NCBI RefSeq assembly: GCF_000372885.1
Contig: NZ_KB889967.1
Coordinates: 1,732,655 to 1,796,654 of the forward strand
Reading direction: 5' to 3'
Length of the DNA stretch: 64,000 nt
DNA from: Methyloversatilis thermotolerans
GTDB lineage: Bacteria > Pseudomonadota > Gammaproteobacteria > Burkholderiales > Rhodocyclaceae
A program made the position numbers and the translations under genes. The notes below the pieces were generated by a model that did no database searches, was not told where the DNA came from, and worked only from the letters and a program-made list of their open reading frames with translations. Positions 17,238 through 27,016 of this stretch are shown one piece after another. How positions within the stretch are numbered: the first letter of the stretch is position 1; each line of letters opens with the position of its first letter.

Positions 17238-18268
17238 AGACCGGCGCACTGGCCAGCACGCTGGCGCACGGGCTGCGCGGCCGAGGCACACGCTTCTGGC
17301 TGCTCGCCGCAGCGACCCTGTGCTTCGGCATTGCGTCGTTCGATCCGGCCGTCAGGATAGAACGCGAAGTCGGCACCTACATGATGGTGTTCGACATCAC
17401 GCAGAGCATGAACACGCAGGACGTCGGACCGGCCGATGCGCGGATCGGCCGCCTGGACTTCGCCAAGCAACTGGCCATCTCGGCGCTTGACCAGCTCCCC
17501 TGTGGTACCCAGGTCGGCGTGTCCATCTTCGTCGAGCGGCGCACCCAGCCGCTGCTCATGCCGGTAGACGTGTGCCGCAGCCGCGGCAGCCTGGCGGATG
17601 CAATCGACCATATCGACTGGCGCATGGCGTGGGCGGCCGACAGCCATCTTTACTACGGCACCTACTCGGCACTGGACGATATCCGCAGGATGGCGCCGGG
17701 CGCGGCGCTCGCCTTCTTCACCGACGGCCACCAGACGCCCGCCCTGCACCCCGGTCGCATCCCGTCCTGGGACGGCAAGCCGGGCGAGGTCCCCGGTGTG
17801 CTGTTCGGCGTCGGGGGCGAGAGCCCGGAGCCGGTACCCAAGCTGGGCGAGAAGGGCCGCATCGAAGGATACTGGACACCGGAGGACACGGCCGGCTTCG
17901 CCAGCGCCGGCGCGCCGACCCTTTCCGTCGCCGACATGGAGCGGATGGGCGGCGACATCCGGAATGCGCCACAGCGGGCGCCGGGATCCGAGAACGATCA
18001 CCTGTCGCTGCGCCGCGACGACATCCTGGAAGACCTGTCACAGCGCACCGGCCTCGCCACCGCAGTCGCGCGCTCCGCCGATCAGGTGGCCCGGCAGTTG
18101 CGCGCCCTGCCTGGCGGCCGCACCGCCGAAACGCGCATGCCGCTGCGCCCGCTGCTTGCGCTCGCGGGCCTGGCACTGCTCATCGTAAGCCTCGCTCCGG
18201 CATCGGTCGCCCGCCTGCTGCCTGCCCGCGCGAGGCCGGCATCGCGCCTCACGCCGGTCAGCACATGA
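17234..18268 (+). CDS. mxaL: MxaL, VWA-domain maturation protein
   Basis: A 344-residue protein: N-terminal hydrophobic helix (FWLLAAATLCFGIA), VWA domain with MMVFDITQSMNTQDVG (a DxTxS variant metal site), AFFTDGHQTP, and a C-terminal membrane helix (LALAGLALLIVSLA). A TTG at 17234 is the likely start: it overlaps the mxaK stop and has GAGG 6 bases upstream, while an ATG upstream would sit well inside mxaK. Partner of MxaA/C/K in methanol dehydrogenase maturation. Confidence 0.87.
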   Translation: MKTGALASTLAHGLRGRGTRFWLLAAATLCFGIASFDPAVRIEREVGTYMMVFDITQSMNTQDVGPADARIGRLDFAKQLAISALDQLPCGTQVGVSIFVERRTQPLLMPVDVCRSRGSLADAIDHIDWRMAWAADSHLYYGTYSALDDIRRMAPGAALAFFTDGHQTPALHPGRIPSWDGKPGEVPGVLFGVGGESPEPVPKLGEKGRIEGYWTPEDTAGFASAGAPTLSVADMERMGGDIRNAPQRAPGSENDHLSLRRDDILEDLSQRTGLATAVARSADQVARQLRALPGGRTAETRMPLRPLLALAGLALLIVSLAPASVARLLPARARPASRLTPVST

Positions 18269-18334
18269 ACACCGGACGCATCGCGCCGACCCCTTCAGCC
18301 CCCATTCACCACCCCTTCAGGAGGAACTGATCCC

Positions 18335-18865
18335 ATGAGAACCACCTTGACCCTGCTGGCGATCGCGCTGATCGCCCCGCTCGCGCACGCGCACGGACCG
18401 ACGCCGCAGAAAATCGACGAGTCCGTCGTGATCAACGCGGCGCCCGCCGCCGTCTGGGCGGTGGTCGGCGATTTCGCCGGCATCGCGAAATGGAATCCGG
18501 CGATCAAGGCTTCGAGTGCCGACAAGGGCAGCGAGGCGGGATCGACCCGCACGCTGACGCTGGACAAGGGCACGGTGACCGAACAACTGGACGACATCGA
18601 CGCCGCCGGCATGACCATGAACTACCGCTCGGGCGAGACCGACCCCAAGGTGCTGCCCGCAAGTTCCTACTCCGGCCGCATTTCGGTCAAGGCCGAGGGC
18701 AGCGGCAGCAAGGTGAGCTGGCAGGCGCGCGGCTATCGCGCCGACACCGGCAACGAACCGCCGCCGGGCATGGATGACGAAAGCGCGGTGAAAGCGCTGC
18801 GCGGCCTGATGCGTCCCGGTCTGGATGCGCTGAAGAGCGGTCTTGAATCCGGCGCGTTGAAGTAA
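18335..18865 (+). CDS. mxaD: MxaD, exported SRPBCC-fold protein
   Basis: A 176-residue exported protein. A signal peptide ends near AHAHG, followed by a START/Bet v1-like (SRPBCC) fold beginning DESVVINAAPAAVWAVVGDF. MxaD is reported to help electron transfer between methanol dehydrogenase and cytochrome cL. AGGAGG lies upstream of the ATG. A gap of 66 bases after mxaL contains no strong hairpin. Confidence 0.88.
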   Translation: MRTTLTLLAIALIAPLAHAHGPTPQKIDESVVINAAPAAVWAVVGDFAGIAKWNPAIKASSADKGSEAGSTRTLTLDKGTVTEQLDDIDAAGMTMNYRSGETDPKVLPASSYSGRISVKAEGSGSKVSWQARGYRADTGNEPPPGMDDESAVKALRGLMRPGLDALKSGLESGALK

Positions 18866-18876
18866 GGCGCCGGCTC

Positions 18877-19656
18877 ATGCGCGCCGCACTGCTTGTCACG
18901 ACGTTCAGCGCAGCGTGCGCCCTGTGCGCGCCCGCCGCGCACGCGCTGGACGCGGACGAGGTGTGGCCGCGACTGCAGCAGGCGCATTTCGCCGGACGCA
19001 CGCCGGTCGCCGATGCACAGGTGGTCGACCTGGATGCACCGGACCGCGCGGAGGACGCCGCCATCGTTCCGATGGCCATCGTGATCGGCCCGGAAGGCGG
19101 CAGCATCCGCCGCGCCTGGCTGGTGATCGACGGCAACCCGTCACCGATGGCTGCGCGCTTCACGCTGCATCGCGAAGCGGTGGGGCGCATCGAAACGCGG
19201 GTGCGCATAGAGCGCTACACCACGGTACGGGCACTGGCGGAAACGGCGGACGGGCGCCTGTTCATGGCCACGCGCTTCGTCAAGGCCGCCGGCGGGTGCT
19301 CAGCGCCGCTGGGCGGCAACGACGAAGAAGCGCAGCGCGACATCGGCCGCATGATGCTGCGCAGCATCGGCCAGGGCGATCATGGCGAAGCCGAGCTGCG
19401 CATCCGCCACCCCAATCATTCCGGTCTCGAATTCGATCTCGACACCCGTGGCTATGTCGCCGCCGATTACCTGCGCACGGTCACCGTGCGGCAGGATGGC
19501 GAACTGCTGATGGAAGCCGAACTCGATATCGCGATCAGCCGCAACCCCTATCTCAGATTCGGCTTTTCACGACGCGCCGGTGTGCTGGAAATCGATGCCG
19601 AAGACAGCCGCGAACGTCGTTTCACGGCACGCTTTCCGGCCCGACCCGCACAATGA
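18877..19656 (+). CDS. Quinoprotein dehydrogenase-associated SoxYZ-like carrier
   Basis: A 259-residue exported protein with signal peptide ending near AHALDAD. The N-terminal half resembles SoxY, with a VKAAGGCSAPLGG segment corresponding to the SoxY carrier-Cys region; the C-terminal half resembles SoxZ (AELRIRHPNHSGLEFD). Fused SoxYZ-like carriers are found with quinoprotein dehydrogenases, but their cargo is not established. It starts 11 bases after mxaD and overlaps the next gene by 4 bases, so it belongs to the mxa transcript. Confidence 0.82.
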   Translation: MRAALLVTTFSAACALCAPAAHALDADEVWPRLQQAHFAGRTPVADAQVVDLDAPDRAEDAAIVPMAIVIGPEGGSIRRAWLVIDGNPSPMAARFTLHREAVGRIETRVRIERYTTVRALAETADGRLFMATRFVKAAGGCSAPLGGNDEEAQRDIGRMMLRSIGQGDHGEAELRIRHPNHSGLEFDLDTRGYVAADYLRTVTVRQDGELLMEAELDIAISRNPYLRFGFSRRAGVLEIDAEDSRERRFTARFPARPAQ

Positions 19657-20660
19657 ACACACGCCGGCTTGCCCACCTGGTCGCCGGCCTGTTCCTGATG
19701 TGTGCAGGCTCGCTGCCGGCTTCGTTCGCGACCGCCGCCGACCCCGAGGTACTGGCCCGCCTGTCGCGTGCCGTACTCAAGGTATCCGCGCTGGGCGACG
19801 GCGACCGCTTTGCCGTCGGATCGGCCGTGGTGGTCGGTCCGGATATCGCGCTCACCAACTGCCATGTGACACGGCACGCCCACACCATCGTATTGTCGCG
19901 CGGACTGGAACGACATCCGGTGGTCGGCGAACGCGCCGACATTTCGCGCGACCTGTGCCTGTTGCGCACCGCCGGACCGCTGCCCTACCCTGCCCTGGAC
20001 ATCCGCCCGGCACGCGCGCTGAACCTGGGTGAGCCGGTGATCGCGCACGGCTACTCCGGGGGCATGGAAGCGCACTTCGCGCGCGGCGTGGTGCTCGACC
20101 TGCACGCCGCTGGCGGCAGCTACATCATCCAGACCAGCGCCGGTTTCCTGCAGGGTGCCAGCGGTGGCGGCCTGTTCGACGCCTCGGGCCGGCTGATCGG
20201 TATCACCACCTTCCTCACCAGTGCCGAACGTACCGAATACTTCGCCATGCCCGCCGACTGGGCGGATCGTCTGCGTGAGCGCCCGGAGAAGCCTCCGCAG
20301 GCGATGAACGGCTCGGCACTGTGGGAACAGCTGCCGGCGCATCAACCCCATTTCATGCGGCTGCTGCAGCCCATCGCGGCGCAGGACTGGGCCGCCGTTG
20401 CCGCGCTGTCGGCGGAGTGGACGCGCGACGAACCGCACGCAGCGGCCGCCTGGCTCATGCGGGCGCGTGCGGCGCGCATGCTCAAGCAGCCCGAGCAGGC
20501 TTCGCTCTACCTCGAGCGCGCGCTGGAACAGGCGCGCGATTCGGAGATAGAACTGCAGAGAATCGAAAGACATGCGCGTCTGGCCGGGCTGAGCGACGTC
20601 CAGGCGGCCGCGAACAGCGCGCTCGCACGCTTGCGGCCGGTGCCCGGAGCCCGGCCCTGA
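19653..20660 (+). CDS. Trypsin-like serine protease with C-terminal helical repeats
   Basis: A 335-residue exported protein. After a signal peptide the S1 fold has an intact triad: His71 in LTNCHVTRHA, Asp100 in DISRDLCLL, Ser170 in QGASGGGLFD. From about residue 235 the chain is helical and TPR-like. It overlaps the SoxYZ-like gene by 4 bases, so it is part of the methanol dehydrogenase operon. It shares motifs and layout with the two larger protease/TPR proteins at 39233-43443. A periplasmic quality-control role is plausible but not shown. Confidence 0.82.
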   Translation: MNTRRLAHLVAGLFLMCAGSLPASFATAADPEVLARLSRAVLKVSALGDGDRFAVGSAVVVGPDIALTNCHVTRHAHTIVLSRGLERHPVVGERADISRDLCLLRTAGPLPYPALDIRPARALNLGEPVIAHGYSGGMEAHFARGVVLDLHAAGGSYIIQTSAGFLQGASGGGLFDASGRLIGITTFLTSAERTEYFAMPADWADRLRERPEKPPQAMNGSALWEQLPAHQPHFMRLLQPIAAQDWAAVAALSAEWTRDEPHAAAAWLMRARAARMLKQPEQASLYLERALEQARDSEIELQRIERHARLAGLSDVQAAANSALARLRPVPGARP

Positions 20661-20790
20661 ACTGCCCGGATGCTGCGGCACGGCACCGACTTGGGACGAC
20701 ATCCCCGTATCGGCGGGCATTCATAACCTGCATGGTCCGCCCGCTTTCCGGATAGTGCGTATCCCTCCGAGCTCAACACAAACACAAGCC

Positions 20791-21573
20791 ATGGCTCTCC
20801 ACACCCTCCGTATCGCGCTGCTCGCCGTCTGTGCATGCAGCGCTGCCCATGCCCAGACCACCGACACCATTGCCACCGTCAACGGCAAGGCCATACCGCG
20901 CAGCCAGCTCGACTTCATCATCAAGGAACAGGTGCGGCAAGGTCGTCCGGCCACGCCCGAACTGTCGCGTCAGGCACGCGACGAGCTGGTCAGTCGCGAA
21001 GTGCTCGCGCAGGAAGCGGAACGCAAGCTGGGCAAGAGCGAGGCGCTCACCGTACGCGTAGAGTTCATGCGTCAGCAGGCGATGATCAACGCGCTGCGCG
21101 AGGACTTCTTCGTCAATACGAAGCCCAGTGAAGCCGAAATCCGCAAGGTGTACGACGATCTCGCGAACCGCGCCGGCGAACGCGAGTACCGCGTGCGCCA
21201 CATCCTGGTCGAACAGGAGGCGCAGGCCAGGACGCTGATCCAGCAACTGGGCAAGGGCGCGCGCTTCGAGGAACTGGCGAAGAACCAGTCGCGCGACCGG
21301 GATTCCGCGCCTGCGGGCGGTCTGCTCGAATGGACGGTCGAAGGCAGCTTCGGCCCGGAATTCGCCGGCCTGCTGCCGACGCTGTCGCGCGGCAAGGTGG
21401 CCGACACACCGCTGCATACCTCTGCCGGCTGGCATGTGATCAAGCTCGAGGATGTCCGGCCGGCACAGCCGCCTCGCTTCGACGACGTGAAACCGCGCAT
21501 CCTGGAATCGCTGATCGAGCGCAAGTGGCGCGCCTACATCCAGGACCTGCAGGCGCGCGCGGTCGTGAAATGA
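20791..21573 (+). CDS. Parvulin-type peptidyl-prolyl isomerase, periplasmic
   Basis: A 260-residue exported PpiC/SurA-type foldase. A signal peptide ends near AHAQ, then a SurA_N-like segment (ATVNGKAIPRSQLDF) and a parvulin domain (YRVRHILVEQEAQA onward to GWHVIKLED). Start 20791 (MALHTL) gives the best signal peptide. It lies downstream of the mxa protease gene and overlaps the next small gene by 4 bases. It may assist folding of the abundant periplasmic methanol-oxidation proteins. Confidence 0.85.
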   Translation: MALHTLRIALLAVCACSAAHAQTTDTIATVNGKAIPRSQLDFIIKEQVRQGRPATPELSRQARDELVSREVLAQEAERKLGKSEALTVRVEFMRQQAMINALREDFFVNTKPSEAEIRKVYDDLANRAGEREYRVRHILVEQEAQARTLIQQLGKGARFEELAKNQSRDRDSAPAGGLLEWTVEGSFGPEFAGLLPTLSRGKVADTPLHTSAGWHVIKLEDVRPAQPPRFDDVKPRILESLIERKWRAYIQDLQARAVVK

Positions 21574-21899
21574 AGGTGAGTCCGGCGGTCGCCCTGCTCC
21601 TTTGCACTGCAGCACTTCCCGTGCGCAGCGCGGACGATGCGCTCGCCGCCATCGAATGGCTGCAGGAAGCCGACAGCCAGTGCGTGCAGCAGGGTGGCGT
21701 GCTGCGCGGTCTGCGCAACCGCGACAGCACGCGCACCGTCCAGGTCTGGATCGAACGCTGGTACATGGATGTACGCACCGCGGACCGCGGCAAGCATGTG
21801 CTCAGGCCGGGCGAGGAACGCTGGCTGGGCTGCACCGAAACCCGCCAGGGGCCTCAGCGCTGGGAAGCCATCGAGGCCCGCTTCATCGATACCCCTTGA
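21570..21899 (+). CDS. Small exported protein of unknown function
   Basis: A 109-residue protein with a signal peptide (cleavage near PVRSADD), then a compact domain with two Cys (DSQCVQQ, LGCTET). It overlaps the foldase gene by 4 bases and precedes another small exported protein. I do not recognise a family. Position suggests an accessory of the mxa locus. Confidence 0.6.
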   Translation: MKVSPAVALLLCTAALPVRSADDALAAIEWLQEADSQCVQQGGVLRGLRNRDSTRTVQVWIERWYMDVRTADRGKHVLRPGEERWLGCTETRQGPQRWEAIEARFIDTP

Positions 21900-21912
21900 T
21901 GGAACACGCCTC

Positions 21913-22347
21913 ATGAAAGCGCTCATTTTCGCCACCCTGGCCGGTACGGCCGCGTTGCTGCTCACACCGTCCGCCACGTTCGCCCAGGAAGACCGTTATG
22001 TCCCTGCTGGCACCGAACAACTGATACGGGTCTGCCTGAAGGATGGCTACAGTCTCAGCGTCATGGTGACGCCAGCCGTCGCGCTGGGTGCCGACGGCAA
22101 GGCCCCCCGCGCGCTTCCCGTGGATACCTTCATGCAGGGCATCACCGCACTGTTGCGCACAGGGGCCCGGAATCTGGGTCAGAGCGACCTGCTGCTGCCG
22201 GACAGCGCGGGGGTGCGCGCGCTCGGTGACACCGTCGAAGCCTGGATCCGCGACTTCAACCGCGAACGCGGCGTCGACATGGACTGGATGGTCGGTCGCT
22301 TCGGACTCAGTGGCAGCCGGCAAGCCGACTGTACCCCTCCCGGCTGA
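21913..22347 (+). CDS. Small exported protein of unknown function
   Basis: A 144-residue protein with a clear signal peptide (ATLAGTAALLLTPSATFAQ). The mature chain is mixed alpha/beta with two Cys (IRVCLKD and ADCTPPG) and no recognised motif. It starts 13 bases after the previous gene and is the last gene before the gap leading to mtdB. Function not inferred. Confidence 0.65.
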   Translation: MKALIFATLAGTAALLLTPSATFAQEDRYVPAGTEQLIRVCLKDGYSLSVMVTPAVALGADGKAPRALPVDTFMQGITALLRTGARNLGQSDLLLPDSAGVRALGDTVEAWIRDFNRERGVDMDWMVGRFGLSGSRQADCTPPG

Positions 22348-22487
22348 AGCCCCCGGCGCCGGCCGTCATGCGCCGGCTCAAGTTATCGTCCCCCGCAGTC
22401 GATAAGGCAGTCTGTACGACAGCGCTGCGCATCCCGCGCCGCGACGTATCCCTGCCATCCCATGTGGCGAAGCGAGGAGACAAAAGC

Positions 22488-23390
22488 ATGACCCAACGAA
22501 TCCTGTATTTCCTGGTCCCCGGCAGCAATATCAGCCCGTTCGACGTCACCATCGCCGCCGACGCCGGATTCGACCAGGTCATCCCGCTGACCGGCATCCG
22601 CCCGGAGAATGTGACAGCGCTGGTCCAGGACGCAGTGTTCTGTCGCCCGCCCAAGCGCTTCAACGATACCGGCATCTTCCTCGGCGGCCGCGATGTGCAC
22701 ATGGCCACCGACATGTTCCAGTCCGCCAAGAATGCAATGGTGGGCGACTTCCAGGTGGGCGTGTTCGCCGACCCGAATGGCGCCTACACCACCTCGGCAG
22801 CCGTCGTGGCACTGGTCGAGAAGGCTGTTCGCGAAAAGACCGGCAATGGCCTGTCCGGCCGTGTGGTATCAGTGTTCGGCACCGGACCGGTCGGCCTGTG
22901 CACTGCCATCCTGGCCGCCCGCCAGGGTGCGAAGGCGCGCCTGTGTCAGCTCACTGCCGATGACGACTCCAAATCCGCGCTGCGCTTCTGTGAGCGCTAT
23001 GGCGCAAAGGTCGAGTGGGTGTCTGCGGAAACCCATCGCGACAAGATCAACGTGATGGGCGACACCGAAATCGCGGTGAGCGCCGCCAAGGCGGGCATCC
23101 GCATCCTCGACGCCGAAGTGCTCGAGGCCGGCGGCAAGCTCATGGTGGCGGCCGACACCAATGCCGTGCCGCCGTCCGGCGTCGAAGGCGTGGGCGTGAA
23201 CGACAAGGCCATCCCGGTCACCGTGGGCAAGACCAGCTTTCTGAGCATCGGCCCGCTGGCCATCGGCAACCTGAAGTACAAGACGCAATTCGGCCTGTTC
23301 CGCTCCATCCAGACCAGCGCCAAGGCCGCTCTGATCGACTTCCCCGAAGCCTACGCCTTCGCACTGGAAGAGCTGGCGAACGCGAAGTAA
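22488..23390 (+). CDS. mtdB: NAD(P)-dependent methylene-tetrahydromethanopterin dehydrogenase
   Basis: A 300-residue cytosolic enzyme of the MtdA/MtdB family. Visible are ILYFLVPGSNISPFD at the N-terminus, FADPNGAYTTSAA, and a Rossmann glycine motif VVSVFGTGPVGLC for NAD(P). It oxidises methylene-H4MPT to methenyl-H4MPT, the first dehydrogenation after formaldehyde capture, and so handles the product of methanol dehydrogenase. The start at 22488 follows GGAGA; 140 bases separate it from the preceding gene, so it may have its own promoter. MtdB rather than MtdA is inferred from the sequence feel and linkage. Confidence 0.85.
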   Translation: MTQRILYFLVPGSNISPFDVTIAADAGFDQVIPLTGIRPENVTALVQDAVFCRPPKRFNDTGIFLGGRDVHMATDMFQSAKNAMVGDFQVGVFADPNGAYTTSAAVVALVEKAVREKTGNGLSGRVVSVFGTGPVGLCTAILAARQGAKARLCQLTADDDSKSALRFCERYGAKVEWVSAETHRDKINVMGDTEIAVSAAKAGIRILDAEVLEAGGKLMVAADTNAVPPSGVEGVGVNDKAIPVTVGKTSFLSIGPLAIGNLKYKTQFGLFRSIQTSAKAALIDFPEAYAFALEELANAK

Positions 23391-23648
23391 GCTGACCGCG
23401 ATGACCGGATCCGGTATCGGGTCGAGGCGCAGCCCGCCCGCCGGTCATCGCAACAACACGCCTGCGATCGCCGCCGCGCGAACACCACAGATCCGGGTCG
23501 TCCGCCCCGGCTGCAGCGGCTTCCCGTCGAGAGGACACCATGGCGGTCGATGCCGGGTGCACGCAACCCGCACCCGTCAGCCCGCCATGTGACATTCCGG
23601 ATGTCAGCGACTCGGACCAAGCCGGCTTCCCGGGCCGCGGACACACCG

Positions 23649-24905
23649 CTAGAGGCGGACATCGGCCAGGCGGACGAAATCGTGCTCTGTCACCAATGCA
23701 GTCCGTGCCCGTTCGAGCGCCAACTCAGCCTGTTTCACGGCAGCCGCGCGGAAATCATCGTTACCCATCCGCGACAGGGCCTGCAGCGCCTTGCGCATTC
23801 GCAGTTGCACTTCGATGTGACCCGCGCCGTCACGCGCGATCAACATGAATGAATCCTCGAACAGATCGGCCGTGCTGAGGGGCGGCACGTGGATGCGTGG
23901 ATGCTTCGGGACATCATCCGCTGCGCGCCGCCCTGCTTCGGCCCACAGACTCAGCAGACGGGTGTTGCGACCGATCACGTCGATGGCCGTGCCAGGATCA
24001 TTCACTGCAGGAGACAGCGCCCGCATCGCGATTTCGCTCATCACCACGAGGCCGAAACGCGGATCCTGATCGAAGCTTCGTTCGCTGCCGATTGAAAAAG
24101 CCGCGCGCACCCTTTCGGTCGCCTCCTGCATCTTTTTGGCGGAGGGCATGATCGGAATGCGTGCGAGCGGAGAGTCCGGATAAACGAAGGCACCGGGTAC
24201 GACGGCAAGCACGATATCGCGGTCAAGCTCATCCGCACAGGCGGACAAAGCAGTCATGTCGACGTTCCGGATATACCCGACACGGCCGGCGCTTACCTGC
24301 AGGCCGCCTGCGGGCAGATCGCCCGCGTTCGCCAGCGGCCTGCCGCCGAGGAAGGGTGTCTCGCAACGGATCTCGATCGCTTCGCGGGTTGCGCGCTCAA
24401 CGCGTTCCGTCGTTTCGCCAACGCGCCCGAGCCGGGTCAGGTGGTCGATCCAGCGCAGCAGTGTCACGACGATGAGCACGATCACTGCGACCGTCATGCC
24501 GAACAGGATGAGGCGGCCACGATCGCCGTAGGCCCCGGTCTTCAGGACCACGATGCCGACAATGCTGAAAAGGAAGGAACCGATGAAGGACGACAGGACA
24601 TTCTGTGTCGTGCGATCCTCCATGAGCAGCCGGGTCGCCCGGGGGGTCACATTGCTGGTCGCCGATGCGAACGCCGAGGTCGTGACACTGAGCGAGAACG
24701 TGGTGACGGCGAGCATGCTGGTCGCAATCACATTCAGCAGGCTGTCGATCGCATCGGCGCCGATGGATCCCGGAATCTCCCAAGGAATGTATCGCTCCAC
24801 CACGGCGGAGAGCACGGCCGCCACGACGCCGAGCATTCCGATCAAGGTGGCACGCAGCCACAGCTTGCGCGTCAACTGCGTGAGCAGCCATAACCAGCGT
24901 GGCAT
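23649..24905 (-). CDS. DUF2254 family membrane protein
   Basis: A 418-residue membrane protein with about four N-terminal transmembrane helices (IGMLGVVAAVLSAVV; VIATSMLAVTTFSLSV; FIGSFLFSIVGIVVL; MTVAVIVLIVVTLL) and a long cytosolic domain carrying ALSPAVNDPGTAIDVIG, typical of DUF2254. Start 24905 (MPRWLW) has GGGAG upstream. It converges with mtdB. The function of the family is unknown; membrane transport or osmotic roles have been guessed elsewhere but nothing here tests that. Confidence 0.82.
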   Translation of the reverse strand: MPRWLWLLTQLTRKLWLRATLIGMLGVVAAVLSAVVERYIPWEIPGSIGADAIDSLLNVIATSMLAVTTFSLSVTTSAFASATSNVTPRATRLLMEDRTTQNVLSSFIGSFLFSIVGIVVLKTGAYGDRGRLILFGMTVAVIVLIVVTLLRWIDHLTRLGRVGETTERVERATREAIEIRCETPFLGGRPLANAGDLPAGGLQVSAGRVGYIRNVDMTALSACADELDRDIVLAVVPGAFVYPDSPLARIPIMPSAKKMQEATERVRAAFSIGSERSFDQDPRFGLVVMSEIAMRALSPAVNDPGTAIDVIGRNTRLLSLWAEAGRRAADDVPKHPRIHVPPLSTADLFEDSFMLIARDGAGHIEVQLRMRKALQALSRMGNDDFRAAAVKQAELALERARTALVTEHDFVRLADVRL

Positions 24906-24958
24906 GTTTTCTCCCTTCGGCCGTCCTTCGCACCGCATGCTGCGTCTGGCGCGGAAGC

Positions 24959-24989
24959 AAAAAAAGCGCCCCGCAAGGCGCTTTTTTTA
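24959..24989 (-). terminator. Intrinsic terminator downstream of tRNA-Ser
   Basis: AAAAAGCGCC (24961-24970) pairs with GGCGCTTTTT (24977-24986), with a CCGCAA loop. T-runs lie on both strands, so it can end the serS-tRNA transcript and perhaps act in both directions. Confidence 0.85.
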
Positions 24990-24994
24990 CGTGG

Positions 24995-25088
<94 letters not shown>

Positions 25089-25180
25089 GGGGTACTGCGT
25101 GAGCTTCATGGTCGCGAAGCGGCGCGCAGTGTAGCACAGCGCCCTGCGCCCGCGAAAGGCATGGGCGCTGTTTTCGCATG

Positions 25181-26506
<1,326 letters not shown>

Positions 26507-26621
26507 TCAGCTCGCTTGAGCAAGCCTGCCGCGCCGGCTGTCCGCTGCAATATAAAATTCTAACAGCGCGGACTGCAGCGGGCGTTATAGTCATGTATCG
26601 CATTCGAAGGATGCCAACGAC

Positions 26622-26888
26622 ATGCTTTCTCTGCGCGATTGTCTGGATCACAGCGATCTGAGCGAACTCGAAGTCGGTGTTCTCGCCGAGTACACCGGCC
26701 TGCCCACCATGCTGGCGGCCACGATGGCCGGTGCCATGCTGCAGAGCGACGGTGGCGCCGAACTCATGCTGCGCCTGCTGAAGGACGCGCAACGTCAGGC
26801 CGAAGCCCACACCAATGCCGATCTGCGCCATCGCAGCGAGGCTGCAATCGAGCGCTTCTGCCGGCACCACCGTCGCGAACTGCACTGA
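26622..26888 (+). CDS. Small hypothetical protein
   Basis: An 88-residue, mostly helical soluble protein with no signal peptide. It begins MLSLRDCLDHSDLSELEVGV and has a central hydrophobic LAATMAGAMLQSDGG. I do not recognise a family. The ATG is preceded by AAGGA at suitable distance, and the frame is the only plausible gene between divergent serS and the repeat region. Likely a real, lineage-restricted gene. Confidence 0.6.
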   Translation: MLSLRDCLDHSDLSELEVGVLAEYTGLPTMLAATMAGAMLQSDGGAELMLRLLKDAQRQAEAHTNADLRHRSEAAIERFCRHHRRELH

Positions 26889-26892
26889 GCCC

Positions 26893-27000
26893 GCTCCCAC
26901 AAAAATCCGGCTCCGTTCGTGGTCCGGGCGAGCCGTTGTGGGAGCGGCCTCTGGCCGCGATGCGGCACATGCCGGCCGCGGGTTTCGATCCCGGATGTTG
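26893..27000. repeat. REPIN-like repeat copy
   Basis: Contains CCCGCTCCCAC and, inverted about 45 bases on, GTGGGAGCGGCCTCTGGCC followed by GCGATGCGGC. The same paired motifs make up the array at 53790-54545 and the copy at 63645-63860. It lies between the small gene at 26622 and convergent rarA. Confidence 0.8.
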
Positions 27001-27016
27001 TCCAGCGCTCGAAGTT

